64,000 nucleotides of DNA from Roseovarius sp. MMSF_3350 (GCF_030733425.1 NZ_JASHIZ010000025.1:1-64000), one strand, 5' to 3'. Shown: positions 16,962-27,614, numbered from the stretch's first letter. Made by a program: numbers and translations. Notes: a model not told the origin generated them from the letters alone.

Positions 16962-17561
16962 TCAGCCGCCGAGTTGGCTGGAGAACTCCACCACGATCGG
17001 GTCGAAGCTGATGTTGCGGATCGACGTGTCGCCGTGGGGGTTCTGGTCGGTCGATATGTCGTCGCCCGTCGTGTCGCTGAGATAGGTTACGGCATCGAGA
17101 TAGCCCGGCAGGTTGCGCTGTATCAGGATCAGGCCGCCATCCTCGGCGGGGCCGATTGTGGCACAGCCGATGGGCGCGCAGCCGGGGACGGGCCGCAGGC
17201 GCGTGGTGACGATAGGATCGGTGATGATGCGACTGACGAAGCGGGCACCGTCGGAGGGTTGCCAGCGCCAGACCTCGGTGGGCGTGGTGCGGATCGAGGT
17301 GGCGGTGCCGTCGCCACCGTGCTCGCGGGCCGAAAAGATCACCGAGGCAAAGACCGCGCGGCCACCCCTGCCGATGGTGAGTTCGGTGCCGAGCGTCATG
17401 ATCGGGCCGTTGCCGTCGAAATCGCGGTCGGCGCCGGCGCGCGCGACGGTGGGAACGATATCGGAGGTAAGGTCGCGAAGAACGATAGTGCCCTCTTCCG
17501 CGAATGCGGCGGGGACGGTGGTGGTGACTGCAAGAAAAGTCAGCGTGAGAAGGCGTTTCAT
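16962..17561 (-). CDS. Secreted hypothetical protein
   Basis: 199 residues with a clear signal peptide, MKRLLTLTFLAVTTTVPAAF, and a likely AFA cleavage site. The mature part is beta-rich with no recognisable catalytic motif. Two cysteines (GCAPIGCATIG) could form a disulfide. It lies between convergent cobB and divergent DUF1330-like genes. Function is unknown. Confidence 0.8.
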   Translation of the reverse strand: MKRLLTLTFLAVTTTVPAAFAEEGTIVLRDLTSDIVPTVARAGADRDFDGNGPIMTLGTELTIGRGGRAVFASVIFSAREHGGDGTATSIRTTPTEVWRWQPSDGARFVSRIITDPIVTTRLRPVPGCAPIGCATIGPAEDGGLILIQRNLPGYLDAVTYLSDTTGDDISTDQNPHGDTSIRNISFDPIVVEFSSQLGG

Positions 17562-17677
17562 TGAAATGGCTCCTTTCGGGTTGATGGGTATGGGTCGGCT
17601 AGGGAGTTGCCGTGGTTCAACAGCGCTTTTCTTTCGTGGCCGCGCCGGGCAGGGTGGCGGTCAAAAGGAGGGCGCGG

Positions 17678-18115
17678 ATGACCGGCCATGTCGACCCCAC
17701 CAAAGAGCGTTTTGCGCGGTTCCGAGAGATGGAGCGACCGGGCCCGGTGCACATGCTCAACCTGATCCGGTTGCGGCAGGATGCGGCCTACGAGGACGGC
17801 ACGCAGGCCACGGGGGCCGAAGCCTATGCAGCCTATGGACGGGAGAGCGCGCCGATCCTGCGCGACCTCGGCGGGCTGATCGTCTGGGCGGGACAGCCGG
17901 AGCTGATGCTGATTGGCCCGGCAGAGCAGTCATGGGACATCGCGTTCATCGCCGAGTACCCCAGTATCGCGGCCTTTGTGGGCATGTTGCGCGACCCCGA
18001 GTACCGCAAGGCGGTGCGGCATCGGCAAGCGGCCGTCGCGGACTCGCGCCTGATCCGGATGCGGCCGGGTATTCCCGGTGCCGGGTTCGGGGACATGACG
18101 CTGGCCGAGTCATGA
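17678..18115 (+). CDS. DUF1330-like protein
   Basis: 145 residues from ATG 17678, preceded by a strong AAAAGGAGG site. It has the PVHMLNLIRLR opening and a later PSIAAFVGMLRDPEY segment, typical of the small ferredoxin-like DUF1330 fold. The residues between contain GAEAYAAYG. Biochemical role is unknown for the family. gph follows 22 bases downstream on the same strand. Confidence 0.78.
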   Translation: MTGHVDPTKERFARFREMERPGPVHMLNLIRLRQDAAYEDGTQATGAEAYAAYGRESAPILRDLGGLIVWAGQPELMLIGPAEQSWDIAFIAEYPSIAAFVGMLRDPEYRKAVRHRQAAVADSRLIRMRPGIPGAGFGDMTLAES

Positions 18116-18137
18116 AGATGCGGCTGAAACAGTGCTC

Positions 18138-18800
18138 ATGAACGGAGCGGTCGTTTTCGATCTGGATGGGACGCTGATCGACAGCGCGCCGGACATTCAT
18201 GCCGCCGCCAACACCGTGCTGGAGCGCCACGGTATCGCGCCGTTCATGCTGGCCGAGGCGCGTGGCTTTGTCGGCCATGGCGCGGAGGTCTTTGTGGAAC
18301 GGTGCCTGTCGGCAAGGGGCCTTGCCGGAGATGCGGCGCTCGAGGCGCAGGTTCTGGGCGAATTCCTCGACCTATACGAACGCGCGGTGCACCTGACGCG
18401 ACCCTATCCGGGGGTGATGGCCTGCCTCGATGCGCTGGCGGCTGAGGGATTGACCCTGGCGATCTGCACCAACAAGCCGGAAGGCCCGACCGCCGCGGTG
18501 CTGGCGCATCTCGGAATGGACTCGTATTTTGCCGTGGTGGTCGGGGGCGATACGCTGGCAAAGCGCAAACCCGACCCCGCGCCGCTGCGCGAAGTCATCT
18601 CGCGGGTCGGGGCGGCCAGAACCGTGTATGTCGGCGACAGCGAGGTGGATGCCGAAACCGCCGCGCGAGCCGAGGTTCCCTTTGTGCTTTATACCCAAGG
18701 GTATCGCAGAACCCCGGCCGAGGACCTGCCTCATGACGCGCGGTTCGGCACGTTCGGCGATCTGCCCTCCGTCGTGCGGCGATTGCTGGCGGCGGCGTGA
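18138..18800 (+). CDS. gph: Phosphoglycolate phosphatase
   Basis: HAD-superfamily phosphatase that removes phosphoglycolate. About 220 residues. The nucleophile motif FDLDGTLIDS is at 7-16, motif II threonine in AICTNKPEG, lysine in LAKRKPDPAPL, and the acidic pair in YVGDSEVDAETA. The start is taken at ATG 18138; a GTG six bases earlier is equally possible because no strong ribosome-binding site is visible. Confidence 0.9.
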   Translation: MNGAVVFDLDGTLIDSAPDIHAAANTVLERHGIAPFMLAEARGFVGHGAEVFVERCLSARGLAGDAALEAQVLGEFLDLYERAVHLTRPYPGVMACLDALAAEGLTLAICTNKPEGPTAAVLAHLGMDSYFAVVVGGDTLAKRKPDPAPLREVISRVGAARTVYVGDSEVDAETAARAEVPFVLYTQGYRRTPAEDLPHDARFGTFGDLPSVVRRLLAAA

Positions 18801-18981
18801 GCGCTTTCAATTCGCCGAGGCGCTGTTAGGCTGTGCCAAGGCGGCGAACAAAGCGAGCGGGAACGATGCGGATACAGTCGAAGATATCGCGTGCCGGTGT
18901 CCTGCGCCGGTTTGAAGTGAGGCGGGGCGACAGGCTTGCCGGCTGGATAGACATCGGGAACCAGCGCTGCGGGACGGTGGC

Positions 18982-20268
18982 ATGAGCCAGGACATCACCG
19001 CAAGATTGCTGGCGGAGGTGACGGCGCGGCGCGAGGACTTGGTGGCGCTGACCCAATCATTGATCCGTATCCCGACGCTGAACCCGCCGGGAGCGCACTA
19101 CCGCGAAATCTGTGATCTGCTGGATCGGCGGTTGCTGAAGGCGGGTTTCCACACCGAACTTGTGCGCGCCGAAGGTGCAGTGGGCGACAGCGACCGGCAT
19201 CCGCGCTGGAACATCGTGGCGCGGCGCGAGGGCAGCGGCCCGGGACAATGCGTGCATTTCAACAGCCATATCGACGTGGTCGAGGTGGGCCGCGGCTGGA
19301 CCGTCGATCCGTTCGGCGGAGAAGTAAAGGAGGGCCGCGTCTATGGCCGGGGCGCCTGTGACATGAAAGGCGGACTGGCGGCCAGCATCGTCGCCGCCGA
19401 GGCCTTCATCGCGGTTAGCCCCGAATATGCCGGTGCCATCGAGATAAGCGGCACGGCTGACGAGGAATCGGGCGGGTTCGGTGGCGTCGCCTACCTGGCC
19501 GGGAAGGAGTATTTCAGCCCCGAGCGGGTTCAGCACGTGATCATACCCGAGCCGCTGAACAAGGACCGCATCTGTCTGGGCCATCGCGGCGTATGGTGGG
19601 CCGAAATCGAGACGTTGGGCGAGATTGCCCATGGCTCGATGCCGTTCCTTGGCGATTGCGCCGTGCGGCACATGGGGGCGGTCGTGGCCGAGATGGAAAA
19701 AACCCTGTTCCCGGTCCTGGCGCAGAAGCGCACGGACATGCCGGTGGTGCCGGAGGGGGCAAAGCAGTCGACGCTGAACATCAACTCGATCCATGGCGGC
19801 GAGCCGGAGCAGGACATGGATTATACCGGCCTGCCCAGCCCCTGCGTGCCCGACCGGTGCCGAATGGTGATCGACCGTCGATTCCTGATCGAGGAGGATA
19901 TCGGCGAGGTCGAACAGGAGGTGCGCGATGTGCTGGAACGGGTGCGCGCGGGCCGGGCCGGGTTCGACTATACGATCAAGGGCATTCACAGCGTCGAGCC
20001 CACCATGACCGAGCGGGACGCGCCGGTCGTGGGGGCGGTTGCGGGCGCGGTCCAAACGGTTTTCGGGCGCGAGGCGCAGTATGTGGTCAGCCCCGGCACC
20101 TACGATCAGAAGCATATCGATCGGATCGGGCGGCTGAAGAACTGCATCGCCTATGGACCGGGCATCCTGGACCTGGCGCACAAGCCGGATGAATATGTAG
20201 GGATCGATGACATGGTGGAAAGCGCGCAAGTGATGGCGCTGGCATTGCACCGGTTGCTGCAGGCGTAA
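18982..20268 (+). CDS. M20-family deacylase (ArgE/DapE-like)
   Basis: 428-residue zinc aminoacylase/deacetylase. Visible metal and catalytic motifs are HFNSHIDVVEVG, GRGACDMKGGLAAS, and GTADEESGG, with the late histidine in DLAHKPDEYV. Length and motifs fit the ArgE/DapE/ACY1 group; the exact substrate is not evident, and it is not next to arginine or lysine genes. The 181-base gap before it shows no gene. Confidence 0.85.
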   Translation: MSQDITARLLAEVTARREDLVALTQSLIRIPTLNPPGAHYREICDLLDRRLLKAGFHTELVRAEGAVGDSDRHPRWNIVARREGSGPGQCVHFNSHIDVVEVGRGWTVDPFGGEVKEGRVYGRGACDMKGGLAASIVAAEAFIAVSPEYAGAIEISGTADEESGGFGGVAYLAGKEYFSPERVQHVIIPEPLNKDRICLGHRGVWWAEIETLGEIAHGSMPFLGDCAVRHMGAVVAEMEKTLFPVLAQKRTDMPVVPEGAKQSTLNINSIHGGEPEQDMDYTGLPSPCVPDRCRMVIDRRFLIEEDIGEVEQEVRDVLERVRAGRAGFDYTIKGIHSVEPTMTERDAPVVGAVAGAVQTVFGREAQYVVSPGTYDQKHIDRIGRLKNCIAYGPGILDLAHKPDEYVGIDDMVESAQVMALALHRLLQA

Positions 20269-20370
20269 GGTGCGTGAAAACCCCACGCCGCGCGGGACGG
20301 TGCGGCGCGATCCCTTGATTTCCCAAATGTTCGGCGCAGTTCGACAGTGGAGCTTAACAGGAGGACACTC

Positions 20371-20718
20371 ATGAAACGTTACGTTCTGGCCGCGGTGGCG
20401 GCACTTGCAGCGGGTCCGCTTGCGGCGGGCGAGCTTGCGACCGGCGATGAAATCACGTCGGCGATCTCCGGCAATACCGTTCAGGGCGACATGTCCGATG
20501 GCACGGCCTACACCGAGTTCTACGATACCGATGGCACGATCCGTGGGGCCGACTACACCGGTAACTGGCGGGTGTCGGATGACAAGATGTGCTTCGATTA
20601 CGGCGAGGGCGAGAACTGCTGGGGCGTGTCGCTGGACGGAGAGGGGGTCAGCTGGATGAACGGCGACGTGTCGGACGGCACAGGCACGATCCTGGATGGA
20701 AATCCCAACGAATTTTGA
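20371..20718 (+). CDS. Small secreted protein
   Basis: 115 residues from ATG 20371 after AGGAGGA. A signal peptide MKRYVLAAVAALAAGPLAAG is followed by a short, acidic, beta-rich domain (DADYTGNWRV-like pattern with MCFDYGEGENCWGV). Two cysteines lie 10 residues apart. Similar small periplasmic proteins are common in roseobacters, but I know of no function. Confidence 0.8.
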   Translation: MKRYVLAAVAALAAGPLAAGELATGDEITSAISGNTVQGDMSDGTAYTEFYDTDGTIRGADYTGNWRVSDDKMCFDYGEGENCWGVSLDGEGVSWMNGDVSDGTGTILDGNPNEF

Positions 20719-20787
20719 GCGGCGTCGCGTCCCAGCCCCTGTCGGTGTGCGCAAGTCACGCGATTAGGGTGGTCTGTGTGCGGTGGA

Positions 20788-21630
20788 TCAGACCGCAATG
20801 TTGTCGATGAGCCGCACACCGGCGAGGTGCGCGGCGGCGAAAAGACGCGCAGGCTGGGCGGTGTCTTGGACGCTGCGCAGATCCGACTGGGCACGCAGGT
20901 CGAGGTAATCGACTTGCGTGAAGCCGGCCGTGAGCAGGCGGGCAATGGCGGCCTCGCGCAGCGGCTCGAAGTCCTCACCGCGCGACAGCCCTGCGGCGAT
21001 TTCTTCCATTTCATCGTGCAGGCGCGGAGCCATGGTACGGGCCCGGTCCGACAGCAGAAGGTTGCGCGAACTGAGCGCCAGCCCGTCGATGTCGCGGATC
21101 GTGGGGCAGCCATGCACGGTGACGCCGAGATCGAGGTCGGCGGCGAGGCGGCGCACGATGAGAAGCTGCTGAAAGTCCTTCTCGCCAAAGAACGCATCGG
21201 TGGCGGAGGTCTGGGTGAACAGCTTGGTCACCACGGTGGCAACCCCGTCGAAATGGCCGGGGCGATAGGCGCCGTCCATCACGTCGGTCAGCCCAGAGAC
21301 CGACACGGTGGTGGCGAAGCCGTCCGGATAGACCTGGTCGGCGTCCGGCACCCAAAGCGCGTCGACATCGAAGCGGGCGAGTTTGCGGGCGTCCTCGGTC
21401 TCGGTGCGGGGATAATTGGCCAGATCCTCGGGATTGTTGAACTGCCTGGGGTTCACGAAAATCGTCACGATGACGTGGTCGCAAGCCATTTTCGCCGCCG
21501 CCACCAGCGACAGGTGCCCGTCATGCAGCGCGCCCATGGTGGGGACCACACCGATGCGGCCGCCGGCCCGCAGCCAGGGCGCGGTGGTGGTGCGAAGCTC
21601 GTCCAGTTGCCGCAGGATCGGCGCCGTCAT
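20788..21630 (-). CDS. panC: Pantothenate synthetase
   Basis: ATP-dependent joining of pantoate and beta-alanine to pantothenate. The 280 residues match the family. The nucleotide-binding [13 protein letters not shown] is near residue 30, with [11 protein letters not shown] and FGEKDFQQL downstream. Its start overlaps the panB stop by four bases (ATGA), so panBC is one transcript. Confidence 0.95.
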   Translation of the reverse strand: MTAPILRQLDELRTTTAPWLRAGGRIGVVPTMGALHDGHLSLVAAAKMACDHVIVTIFVNPRQFNNPEDLANYPRTETEDARKLARFDVDALWVPDADQVYPDGFATTVSVSGLTDVMDGAYRPGHFDGVATVVTKLFTQTSATDAFFGEKDFQQLLIVRRLAADLDLGVTVHGCPTIRDIDGLALSSRNLLLSDRARTMAPRLHDEMEEIAAGLSRGEDFEPLREAAIARLLTAGFTQVDYLDLRAQSDLRSVQDTAQPARLFAAAHLAGVRLIDNIAV

Positions 21631-22454
21631 TTTGCCGGCGCCTTGTCCGCGAACATATGCTCCTCGGCCGGAAAGGCGCGGGCGCGGACCTCTTCGGCAT
21701 AGGCGGCTATCGCCTTTTCCGCCTCTTCGCCCAGGTTGGCGTAGCGCTTGACGAATTTCGGCTTGAAGGCGGCGAAGAGCCCCAGCATGTCGTAATGCAC
21801 GAGGATCTGGCCATCGCAGCCTGCCGAAGCGCCGATGCCGATGGTCGGAATCGCGATTTCCTCTGTAATTTCGTCCGAGAGACTTGCCGGCAGCTTTTCC
21901 AGAACCACCGAAAAGGCGCCGGCATCCGCCACCGCGCGGGCATCGCGCAGTACTTGGCCGGCACCGGCGTCGCGGCCCTGCACCTTGTAGCCGCCAAGCG
22001 TGTTGATCGATTGCGGCGTCAGGCCGATATGCGCCATGACCGGCACGCCACGTGCGACCAGAAAGGCGATCGTGTCGGCCATGTGCACGCCCCCTTCAAG
22101 CTTGACCGCGGCGCAGCCCGTTTCCGCCATGATGCGCGATGCGTTGCGGAAGGCCTGTGCGGGGTTTTCCTCGTAGGAGCCGAAGGGCATGTCGACGACC
22201 AGCATCGCGGATTCAAGCCCGCGGCCCACGGCCCGGCCGTGCATGATCATCATCTCCATGGTCACGGCGAGCGTGTTCTGCATGCCGTGCAGGACCATCC
22301 CGACGCTATCCCCCACCAGTACGAAGTCGCAATGGGCATCCATCAGTTGGGCCATGGGCGTGGTATAGGCCGTCAGCGAAACGATGGGCGTGCCGCCTTT
22401 CATGGCGCGGATATCGTCGGGAAGGGGGGCGGATTTGCGGGCTGTGGCGCTCAT
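21627..22454 (-). CDS. panB: 3-methyl-2-oxobutanoate hydroxymethyltransferase
   Basis: Transfers a hydroxymethyl group to ketoisovalerate to give ketopantoate, the first pantothenate step. About 275 residues from ATG 22454, which has GGAG six bases upstream; the earlier ATG at 22469 lacks this. Motifs include [19 protein letters not shown] and VLEKLPASL. It is divergent from the DUF2059 gene across a 259-base region in which I see no other gene. Confidence 0.95.
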   Translation of the reverse strand: MSATARKSAPLPDDIRAMKGGTPIVSLTAYTTPMAQLMDAHCDFVLVGDSVGMVLHGMQNTLAVTMEMMIMHGRAVGRGLESAMLVVDMPFGSYEENPAQAFRNASRIMAETGCAAVKLEGGVHMADTIAFLVARGVPVMAHIGLTPQSINTLGGYKVQGRDAGAGQVLRDARAVADAGAFSVVLEKLPASLSDEITEEIAIPTIGIGASAGCDGQILVHYDMLGLFAAFKPKFVKRYANLGEEAEKAIAAYAEEVRARAFPAEEHMFADKAPAK

Positions 22455-22713
22455 GGGACGCTCCGGCATTGGCTTCGTGCGAGATGACCTAACAGGTATG
22501 TGAAACCGAATCCAGCGCGGAAGCCCAGGGCGTCAAGCTGCTGAAATCGGGGACAATTGCGTCATGAGATCGGGCGCGCGTGCGGCACTGGCGCGGCATT
22601 TCGGGGCATCGGGACCGGAAGGGGCTTTCAAACCGGCGGAGAATAAGTACGGTGGCCGGACGTGACGGTGGCATGTCCCGCTCACCCCTGCCGCCCAGGA
22701 TAGGAGACACCCC

Positions 22714-23493
22714 TTGCGCTTACTTGCCGTTATAGCCTGGCTTGTGCTGGCCGGCACGGGGCTTGTCATGGCCCAGGAAAAGGCCACGCAATCCGAGCGG
22801 CAGGAGGTGATCCGTCTGTTGGGGCAGTTGCCCGATATCGCGCCCATCCGCGAGGATTTGCGCCTGCTGGGATTCAGCGGCGAGAACCTCGAGTTGGCGG
22901 TGGCGCAGGCGGAACTTCTCTACCGTGACCCGGTGATTGCGGGACACGTGGCCGACCAGGTGATTGCCGCATTCGAGGACCCGACTGCCGTGCGGGTTTC
23001 GGACGGGCTGATGTGGCCTTTGATCGAGCGCGGGCTGGGTCATCTGCCGACGCGGGATCTGAAATTCTATTACACCGTCGAGCGCAAGATCATGGAGACG
23101 CTGACTATTCGGCAATGCGGCATGGCCGTGAGCAACCGGATGCGTCCGGCGCGATTTGCCGAACTGACCTCGCGCGTGGCGGCGCGGCTGAACACCGACG
23201 CGTTGCAGAAATATTACGGGATCCAGGCGAAGGCGGCCCGGATCGGGGCGCGGCGCCAGCCGGTCATGCTGAGCGACGCGGCCACCCAGCGGGTCGAGGA
23301 CCGCATTCAGGCCAGCATGACGCGAAGTATTCAGGCCACCGACCGTGCCCCGGACTTGATGGTTGCGATGATGAATCTCGGCCAGGCCAGCAACACCGAG
23401 GCCTGCGCTATCGGACGGCTGTTCATGAACACGGTTCTGCAGTTCGAGGGCCGCGCGCTGCGCGACACGCTGGTGTACATGAGCCGGCCGTGA
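22714..23493 (+). CDS. DUF2059-domain periplasmic protein
   Basis: 259 residues starting at TTG 22714, which follows TAGGAGACACCCC. The signal peptide is MRLLAVIAWLVLAGTGLVMA. The remainder is helical and resembles the DUF2059 family (VIRLLGQLPDIAPIREDL region). Function is unknown. The stop overlaps the GTG of the next gene. Confidence 0.78.
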   Translation: MRLLAVIAWLVLAGTGLVMAQEKATQSERQEVIRLLGQLPDIAPIREDLRLLGFSGENLELAVAQAELLYRDPVIAGHVADQVIAAFEDPTAVRVSDGLMWPLIERGLGHLPTRDLKFYYTVERKIMETLTIRQCGMAVSNRMRPARFAELTSRVAARLNTDALQKYYGIQAKAARIGARRQPVMLSDAATQRVEDRIQASMTRSIQATDRAPDLMVAMMNLGQASNTEACAIGRLFMNTVLQFEGRALRDTLVYMSRP

Positions 23494-24656
23494 CATCGGC
23501 GCTGCGGATCGGAAACCGGGCCGCGAGGCGGCTGTGGCTGCATGCCAACGGGCTGGGCGCTGCGCCTGGCGGGCCGGTGGACGTCATGGGTACGATCAGG
23601 CGCCTGGGGTTCGTGCAGATCGACACGATCCGCAACGTGACGCGTGCGCATCACCACATCCTGTGGAGCCGCAACCGCAACTATCGCGAGCGACAGTTGT
23701 GGCCGCTCTTGAAGAACGGCCAGTTGTTCGAGCATTTCACGCATGACGCCTCTTTGATCCCGATGGAGGTCTTGCCCTACTGGCAGCGGCAGTTCCGGCG
23801 ACTTGGGGAAAAGGTCTCGCGGGCGGACTGGTACCGCTCGGGGCTGGGGCAGGAGGAGGTGCGGCGCATCCGCGAGCGCATCGCGCGAGAGGGGCCGCTG
23901 TCGACCCATGCGTTCGATACCAAGGCGGAAAGCCGTGAAATGTGGGCGCGGCCGCCGCACAAGAAGGCGTTGGACCAGATGTGGTACGGCGGCGAACTGG
24001 CGACCTGTCACCGCGAGAACTTCGTGAAGTTCTATGACCTGGGCGAACGGGTGTTTCCCGAAGCGCTGCGCCAGTGTCCCGGCGAGGACGTGGCCGCCGA
24101 CTGGCTGTGCGATGCGGCGCTCGACCGGCTGGGGATGGCGACGGTGGGCGAGGTGCAGCGGTTTTGGGAGGCGATGACTGCCCCGGAGGCGAAGGCGTGG
24201 TCGCAACGCCGCGACCTGGTGCCGCTGGAAGTGCAGGGCGCGGACGGCATCTGGCGGCAGGCCTGGGGCGCGGCCGACATCGAGGAGCGGCTGGCAACGG
24301 CCGAGAGCGTGTCGTCGCATCTGCGGCTTTTGAACCCGTTCGACCCGGCGATCCGCGACCGGGCGCGGCTGGAGCGACTGTTCGGCTTTGCTTATCGCAA
24401 CGAGATGTTCGTGCCGAAGGACCAGCGCATCTGGGGGTACTACGTCTATCCGCTGCTAGAGGGGGGCCGGTTCATCGGGCGACTTGAGCTGAAGGCCGAC
24501 CGTGCGGCGGGCTGGATGCAGGTGACCGGGTTCTGGCCCGAGCCGCGGGTGAAGTGGACGGCGAAGCGGCTGGCCAAGCTGGAGCTCGAACTGGTCCGAT
24601 TCGCCCGATTGGCGGGGATCGGAAACATAGGCTGGAGTGTGCCGCGTCCGGTGTGA
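23490..24656 (+). CDS. YcaQ/AlkX-family DNA glycosylase-like protein
   Basis: 388 residues from GTG 23490, overlapping the upstream stop (GTGA). It has the winged-helix (HTH_42) architecture, with RLGFVQIDTIRNVTRAHH near the start and the characteristic QDTI/QID region. E. coli YcaQ (AlkX) unhooks DNA crosslinks; a repair role is therefore likely. The C-terminal TGFWPEPRVKWT is typical. Confidence 0.85.
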   Translation: MTSALRIGNRAARRLWLHANGLGAAPGGPVDVMGTIRRLGFVQIDTIRNVTRAHHHILWSRNRNYRERQLWPLLKNGQLFEHFTHDASLIPMEVLPYWQRQFRRLGEKVSRADWYRSGLGQEEVRRIRERIAREGPLSTHAFDTKAESREMWARPPHKKALDQMWYGGELATCHRENFVKFYDLGERVFPEALRQCPGEDVAADWLCDAALDRLGMATVGEVQRFWEAMTAPEAKAWSQRRDLVPLEVQGADGIWRQAWGAADIEERLATAESVSSHLRLLNPFDPAIRDRARLERLFGFAYRNEMFVPKDQRIWGYYVYPLLEGGRFIGRLELKADRAAGWMQVTGFWPEPRVKWTAKRLAKLELELVRFARLAGIGNIGWSVPRPV

Positions 24657-24728
24657 TCCGGCAGTCAGGGCTTGCGCCGCAAGCCATGGCAGAGTGCCAT
24701 GTGCCGAAAGGCGGGAAGGAGATTGAAG

Positions 24729-25469
24729 ATGCGGTTGCAGGGAAAGACGGCAGTGGTGACCGGCGGTGCAAGCGGCTTTGGCGCAGGGATCGTGCGCAAG
24801 TTCATCGCCGAGGGAGCACAGGTGATGATCGCCGACCTGAACGGTCCTGACGCAATGGCCTTGGCCGAGGAACTGGGCGCGGCGGCCTGCCCGGTCGACG
24901 TGTCGGAAGGGGCCAGCATGAAAGCACTGACCCTGGCAGCCGAAATGACGTTCGGCCTGCCCGACATCGTGGTGAACAATGCCGGAATCACGCATCTGCC
25001 GCAGCCCGCCGAAGATGTCGCCGAGGAAGAGTTCGACCGGGTGTTCGCGGTCAACTGCAAGTCGGTCTACCTTGCGGCACAGAACTTCGTGCCGGGGATG
25101 AAGGCGCGGGGATCAGGCGTGTTCCTGAACGTCGCCTCGACCGCCGGGGTCAGCCCACGACCGAATCTCAACTGGTACAACGCATCGAAAGGCTGGATGA
25201 TCACGGCGACCAAGGCATTGGCGGTCGAGCTGGCGCCCGAAGGCATAAGGGTCAATGCGCTGAACCCGGTGGCGGGCGAGACGCCGCTGTTGAAGTCTTT
25301 CATGGGCGAAGACACGCCCGAGATGCGCGCCAAGTTCCTGAGCACGATCCCGTTGGGGCGGTTTTCGACGCCCGAGGACATGGGCAATGCCGCGGCTTTC
25401 CTGTGCAGCGACGAGGCGAGCATGATCACCGGCGTCTGCATGGAGGTGGATGGCGGGCGCTGCATCTGA
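24729..25469 (+). CDS. Short-chain dehydrogenase/reductase
   Basis: 246-residue SDR from ATG 24729, after AAGGAGATTGA. The NAD(P) motif [11 protein letters not shown] is at about 11-21, NNAGITHL follows, then the catalytic Ser (ASTAG) and YNASK. Substrate is not predictable; family members act on sugars, alcohols or acyl chains. It lies ahead of gmd, but an elaborate hairpin region separates them, so it is probably transcribed independently. Confidence 0.88.
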   Translation: MRLQGKTAVVTGGASGFGAGIVRKFIAEGAQVMIADLNGPDAMALAEELGAAACPVDVSEGASMKALTLAAEMTFGLPDIVVNNAGITHLPQPAEDVAEEEFDRVFAVNCKSVYLAAQNFVPGMKARGSGVFLNVASTAGVSPRPNLNWYNASKGWMITATKALAVELAPEGIRVNALNPVAGETPLLKSFMGEDTPEMRAKFLSTIPLGRFSTPEDMGNAAAFLCSDEASMITGVCMEVDGGRCI

Positions 25470-25483
25470 GCGGGGGCATTCTC

Positions 25484-25581
25484 CGCGCGGAAAATGGGAT
25501 AGAAAATGCGCATTTTCTATTCCGGAATTTGCGCAAATTCCGAAAACGCCCGGCGGCTTGGGCCTGTTCATTTTCCGCGCG
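25484..25581. repeat. Nested palindromes between the SDR gene and gmd
   Basis: Two perfect palindromes lie side by side: 25499-25520 (22 bases, AGAAAATG arms, GCGC centre) and 25523-25542 (20 bases, GGAATTT arms, GCGC centre). Outside them, a 13-base arm CGCGCGGAAAATG (25484-25496) pairs exactly with 25569-25581. Folded RNA or DNA would form a stem carrying two inner hairpins. It could terminate the SDR message or regulate the gmd operon. Confidence 0.75.
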
Positions 25582-25626
25582 AGGCATTACGGACATGCGA
25601 AAGACAGGATTGCGGGGGCCAGGCCC

Positions 25627-26685
25627 ATGAAGACAGCACTGATTACAGGCGTGACGGGACAGGACGGGGCGTATTTGTCGGAGCACCTGCTGGCCGAAGG
25701 CTACGAGGTGCACGGGATCAAGCGGCGCACATCGCTGTTCAACACGGCGCGGATCGACCATCTGTTCGAGGGCGAGCCGGGGCGGACTGGCCAGTTTCAA
25801 CTGCATCACGGAGACATGACCGACAGCTCGTCGCTGACCCGAATCCTTCAGGCGGTGCGCCCGGACGAAGTTTATAACCTTGCCGCGCAAAGCCACGTGG
25901 CGGTCTCCTTCGAAGAGCCGGAATACACCGCTAATTCAGATGCGATGGGCGCGCTGCGCCTGCTGGAGGCGATCAGGTTCCTTGGGCTGGGCGACAAGAC
26001 ACGGTTCTACCAGGCGTCGACCTCCGAGCTTTACGGGCTGGTGCAAGAGACCCCGCAGCGCGAGACGACGCCGTTCTACCCGCGCAGCCCCTACGCGGTA
26101 GCCAAGCTCTATGCCTACTGGATCACGGTGAACTATCGCGAGGCCTATGACATCTATGCCTGCAACGGCATCCTCTTTAATCACGAGAGCCCCATTCGTG
26201 GCGAGACCTTCGTCACGCGCAAGATCACGCGGGCGCTGGCGCGGATCAAGCTGGGCACGCAAGAGGACCTGCGGCTGGGCAACATGGACGCGCTGCGAGA
26301 CTGGGGCCACGCGCGCGATTACGTCAAGATGATGCACCTGATGTTGCAGCAGGACAAACCCGAGGATTACGTGATCGCCACGGGACAGCAGTATTCGGTC
26401 CGCGAGTTCGTGAAACGCGCGGCCGAGGTTCTGGGCATGAGCGTGACCTTCGAAGGCGAGGGCGTGGACGAGGTGGGCCGCGACGAGACGGGCCGCGTGA
26501 TCGTGCGGGTCGATCCGGCCTATTTCCGGCCTGCCGAGGTAGAGACACTTCTGGGCGACGCCAGCAAGGCGCGGCAACAGCTGGGCTGGACCCCGGAGAC
26601 GCCGTTCGAGACGCTGGTCGAGGAGATGGCGCTGTCGGATTTCGAGGAAGCAGCGGCGCAGAAGCGGGCGCAGGAGCAGGGATGA
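25627..26685 (+). CDS. gmd: GDP-mannose 4,6-dehydratase
   Basis: NAD(P)-dependent dehydratase giving GDP-4-keto-6-deoxy-D-mannose. 352 residues from ATG 25627 ([14 protein letters not shown]). Motifs are [11 protein letters not shown], the catalytic STSELYG, and YAVAK. Longer in-frame readings run back through the palindromes and are rejected. The stop overlaps the next start. This product is the shared precursor of fucose, perosamine and colitose, and the following two genes decide which. Confidence 0.95.
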   Translation: MKTALITGVTGQDGAYLSEHLLAEGYEVHGIKRRTSLFNTARIDHLFEGEPGRTGQFQLHHGDMTDSSSLTRILQAVRPDEVYNLAAQSHVAVSFEEPEYTANSDAMGALRLLEAIRFLGLGDKTRFYQASTSELYGLVQETPQRETTPFYPRSPYAVAKLYAYWITVNYREAYDIYACNGILFNHESPIRGETFVTRKITRALARIKLGTQEDLRLGNMDALRDWGHARDYVKMMHLMLQQDKPEDYVIATGQQYSVREFVKRAAEVLGMSVTFEGEGVDEVGRDETGRVIVRVDPAYFRPAEVETLLGDASKARQQLGWTPETPFETLVEEMALSDFEEAAAQKRAQEQG

Positions 26686-27614
26686 AGGTACTGCTGACCG
26701 GCGGGCGCGGCATGGTGGGCCGCGCCATCCAAGACCATCCGCGGGCTGCGGCGCATCGGATCGTGGCGCCTACCAGCGCCGAGCTGGACCTGACGGACCG
26801 GGCTGCAGTGATGGCTTTCGTTGGCGAGACCGCGCCGGACATCATCATCCACTCGGCGGGCCGCGTGGGCGGGATTCAGGCCAACATGGCCAACCCGGCG
26901 GCGTTCCTGACCGAGAACATGGATATGGGGTTTAACGTCGTGATGGCCGCAAGGGAAGCCGGCGTGCCGCGCCTGCTGAACCTCGGCTCAAGCTGCATGT
27001 ACCCGCATGACGCGCGCAACCCGCTGTGCGAGGACATCCTTGGCAAGGGCGAACTTGAGCCGACGAACGAAGGGTACGGGCTAGCCAAGGTCGCGGTGGC
27101 GCGGCTTTGTGCCTTTGTCAGCCATGAACGCGACGACCTGGCGTACAAGACCTTGATCCCGTGCAATCTGTATGGGCTGAACGACAAGTTCGACCCGAAG
27201 GTCTCTCACCTCGTGCCGGCGATTATACGCAAGCTGCACGAGGCGAAGGAAAGTCGCGCCGAAACCGTGGAGATCTGGGGCGACGGGACTGCGCGGCGCG
27301 AGTTCATGTTCTCGGGCGATCTGGCGGATGGGATCTGGGCGGCGGTCGAGCGGTTCGACGCGCTGCCGGAGCGGATGAATATCGGTCTGGGATATGACTA
27401 TTCGATCAATGAATATTACGCCGAAGCCGCCCGCGTGATCGGATGGGACGGCGCATTCGTGCATGACGTGACCCGGCCCACCGGCATGAAGCAGAAGCTG
27501 CTGGACGTGAGCGCGCAAAAGGCGTTTGGCTGGCAGGCGCGTACCTCGCTGACGGACGGGATCGCGCAAACCTATGCGCATTTTCAGGACCTGTTGGAAC
27601 GGGGGGCGGCATGA
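26682..27614 (+). CDS. fcl: Fcl-family GDP-sugar epimerase/reductase (ColC-like by context)
   Basis: 310 residues. NADP motif [11 protein letters not shown], catalytic SSCMYP, and YGLAK, with a conserved His in KVSHLVPAI. This is the family of GDP-L-fucose synthase and of ColC, the GDP-colitose synthase. The downstream ColD-type dehydratase favours the ColC role: epimerisation and reduction of GDP-4-keto-3,6-dideoxymannose. Sequence alone does not separate the two. Starts and stops overlap those of gmd and colD. Confidence 0.9.
   Translation: MKVLLTGGRGMVGRAIQDHPRAAAHRIVAPTSAELDLTDRAAVMAFVGETAPDIIIHSAGRVGGIQANMANPAAFLTENMDMGFNVVMAAREAGVPRLLNLGSSCMYPHDARNPLCEDILGKGELEPTNEGYGLAKVAVARLCAFVSHERDDLAYKTLIPCNLYGLNDKFDPKVSHLVPAIIRKLHEAKESRAETVEIWGDGTARREFMFSGDLADGIWAAVERFDALPERMNIGLGYDYSINEYYAEAARVIGWDGAFVHDVTRPTGMKQKLLDVSAQKAFGWQARTSLTDGIAQTYAHFQDLLERGAA

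Noticed and set aside
19057..20754. A 565-residue minus-strand frame over the M20 deacylase
   Set aside because: Shadow of a real gene: the plus-strand frame has catalytic motifs, the minus frame none.
25450..25626. Extended N terminus of gmd through the palindromes
   Set aside because: Would translate repeats and lose the typical [14 protein letters not shown] start; ATG 25627 is preferred.
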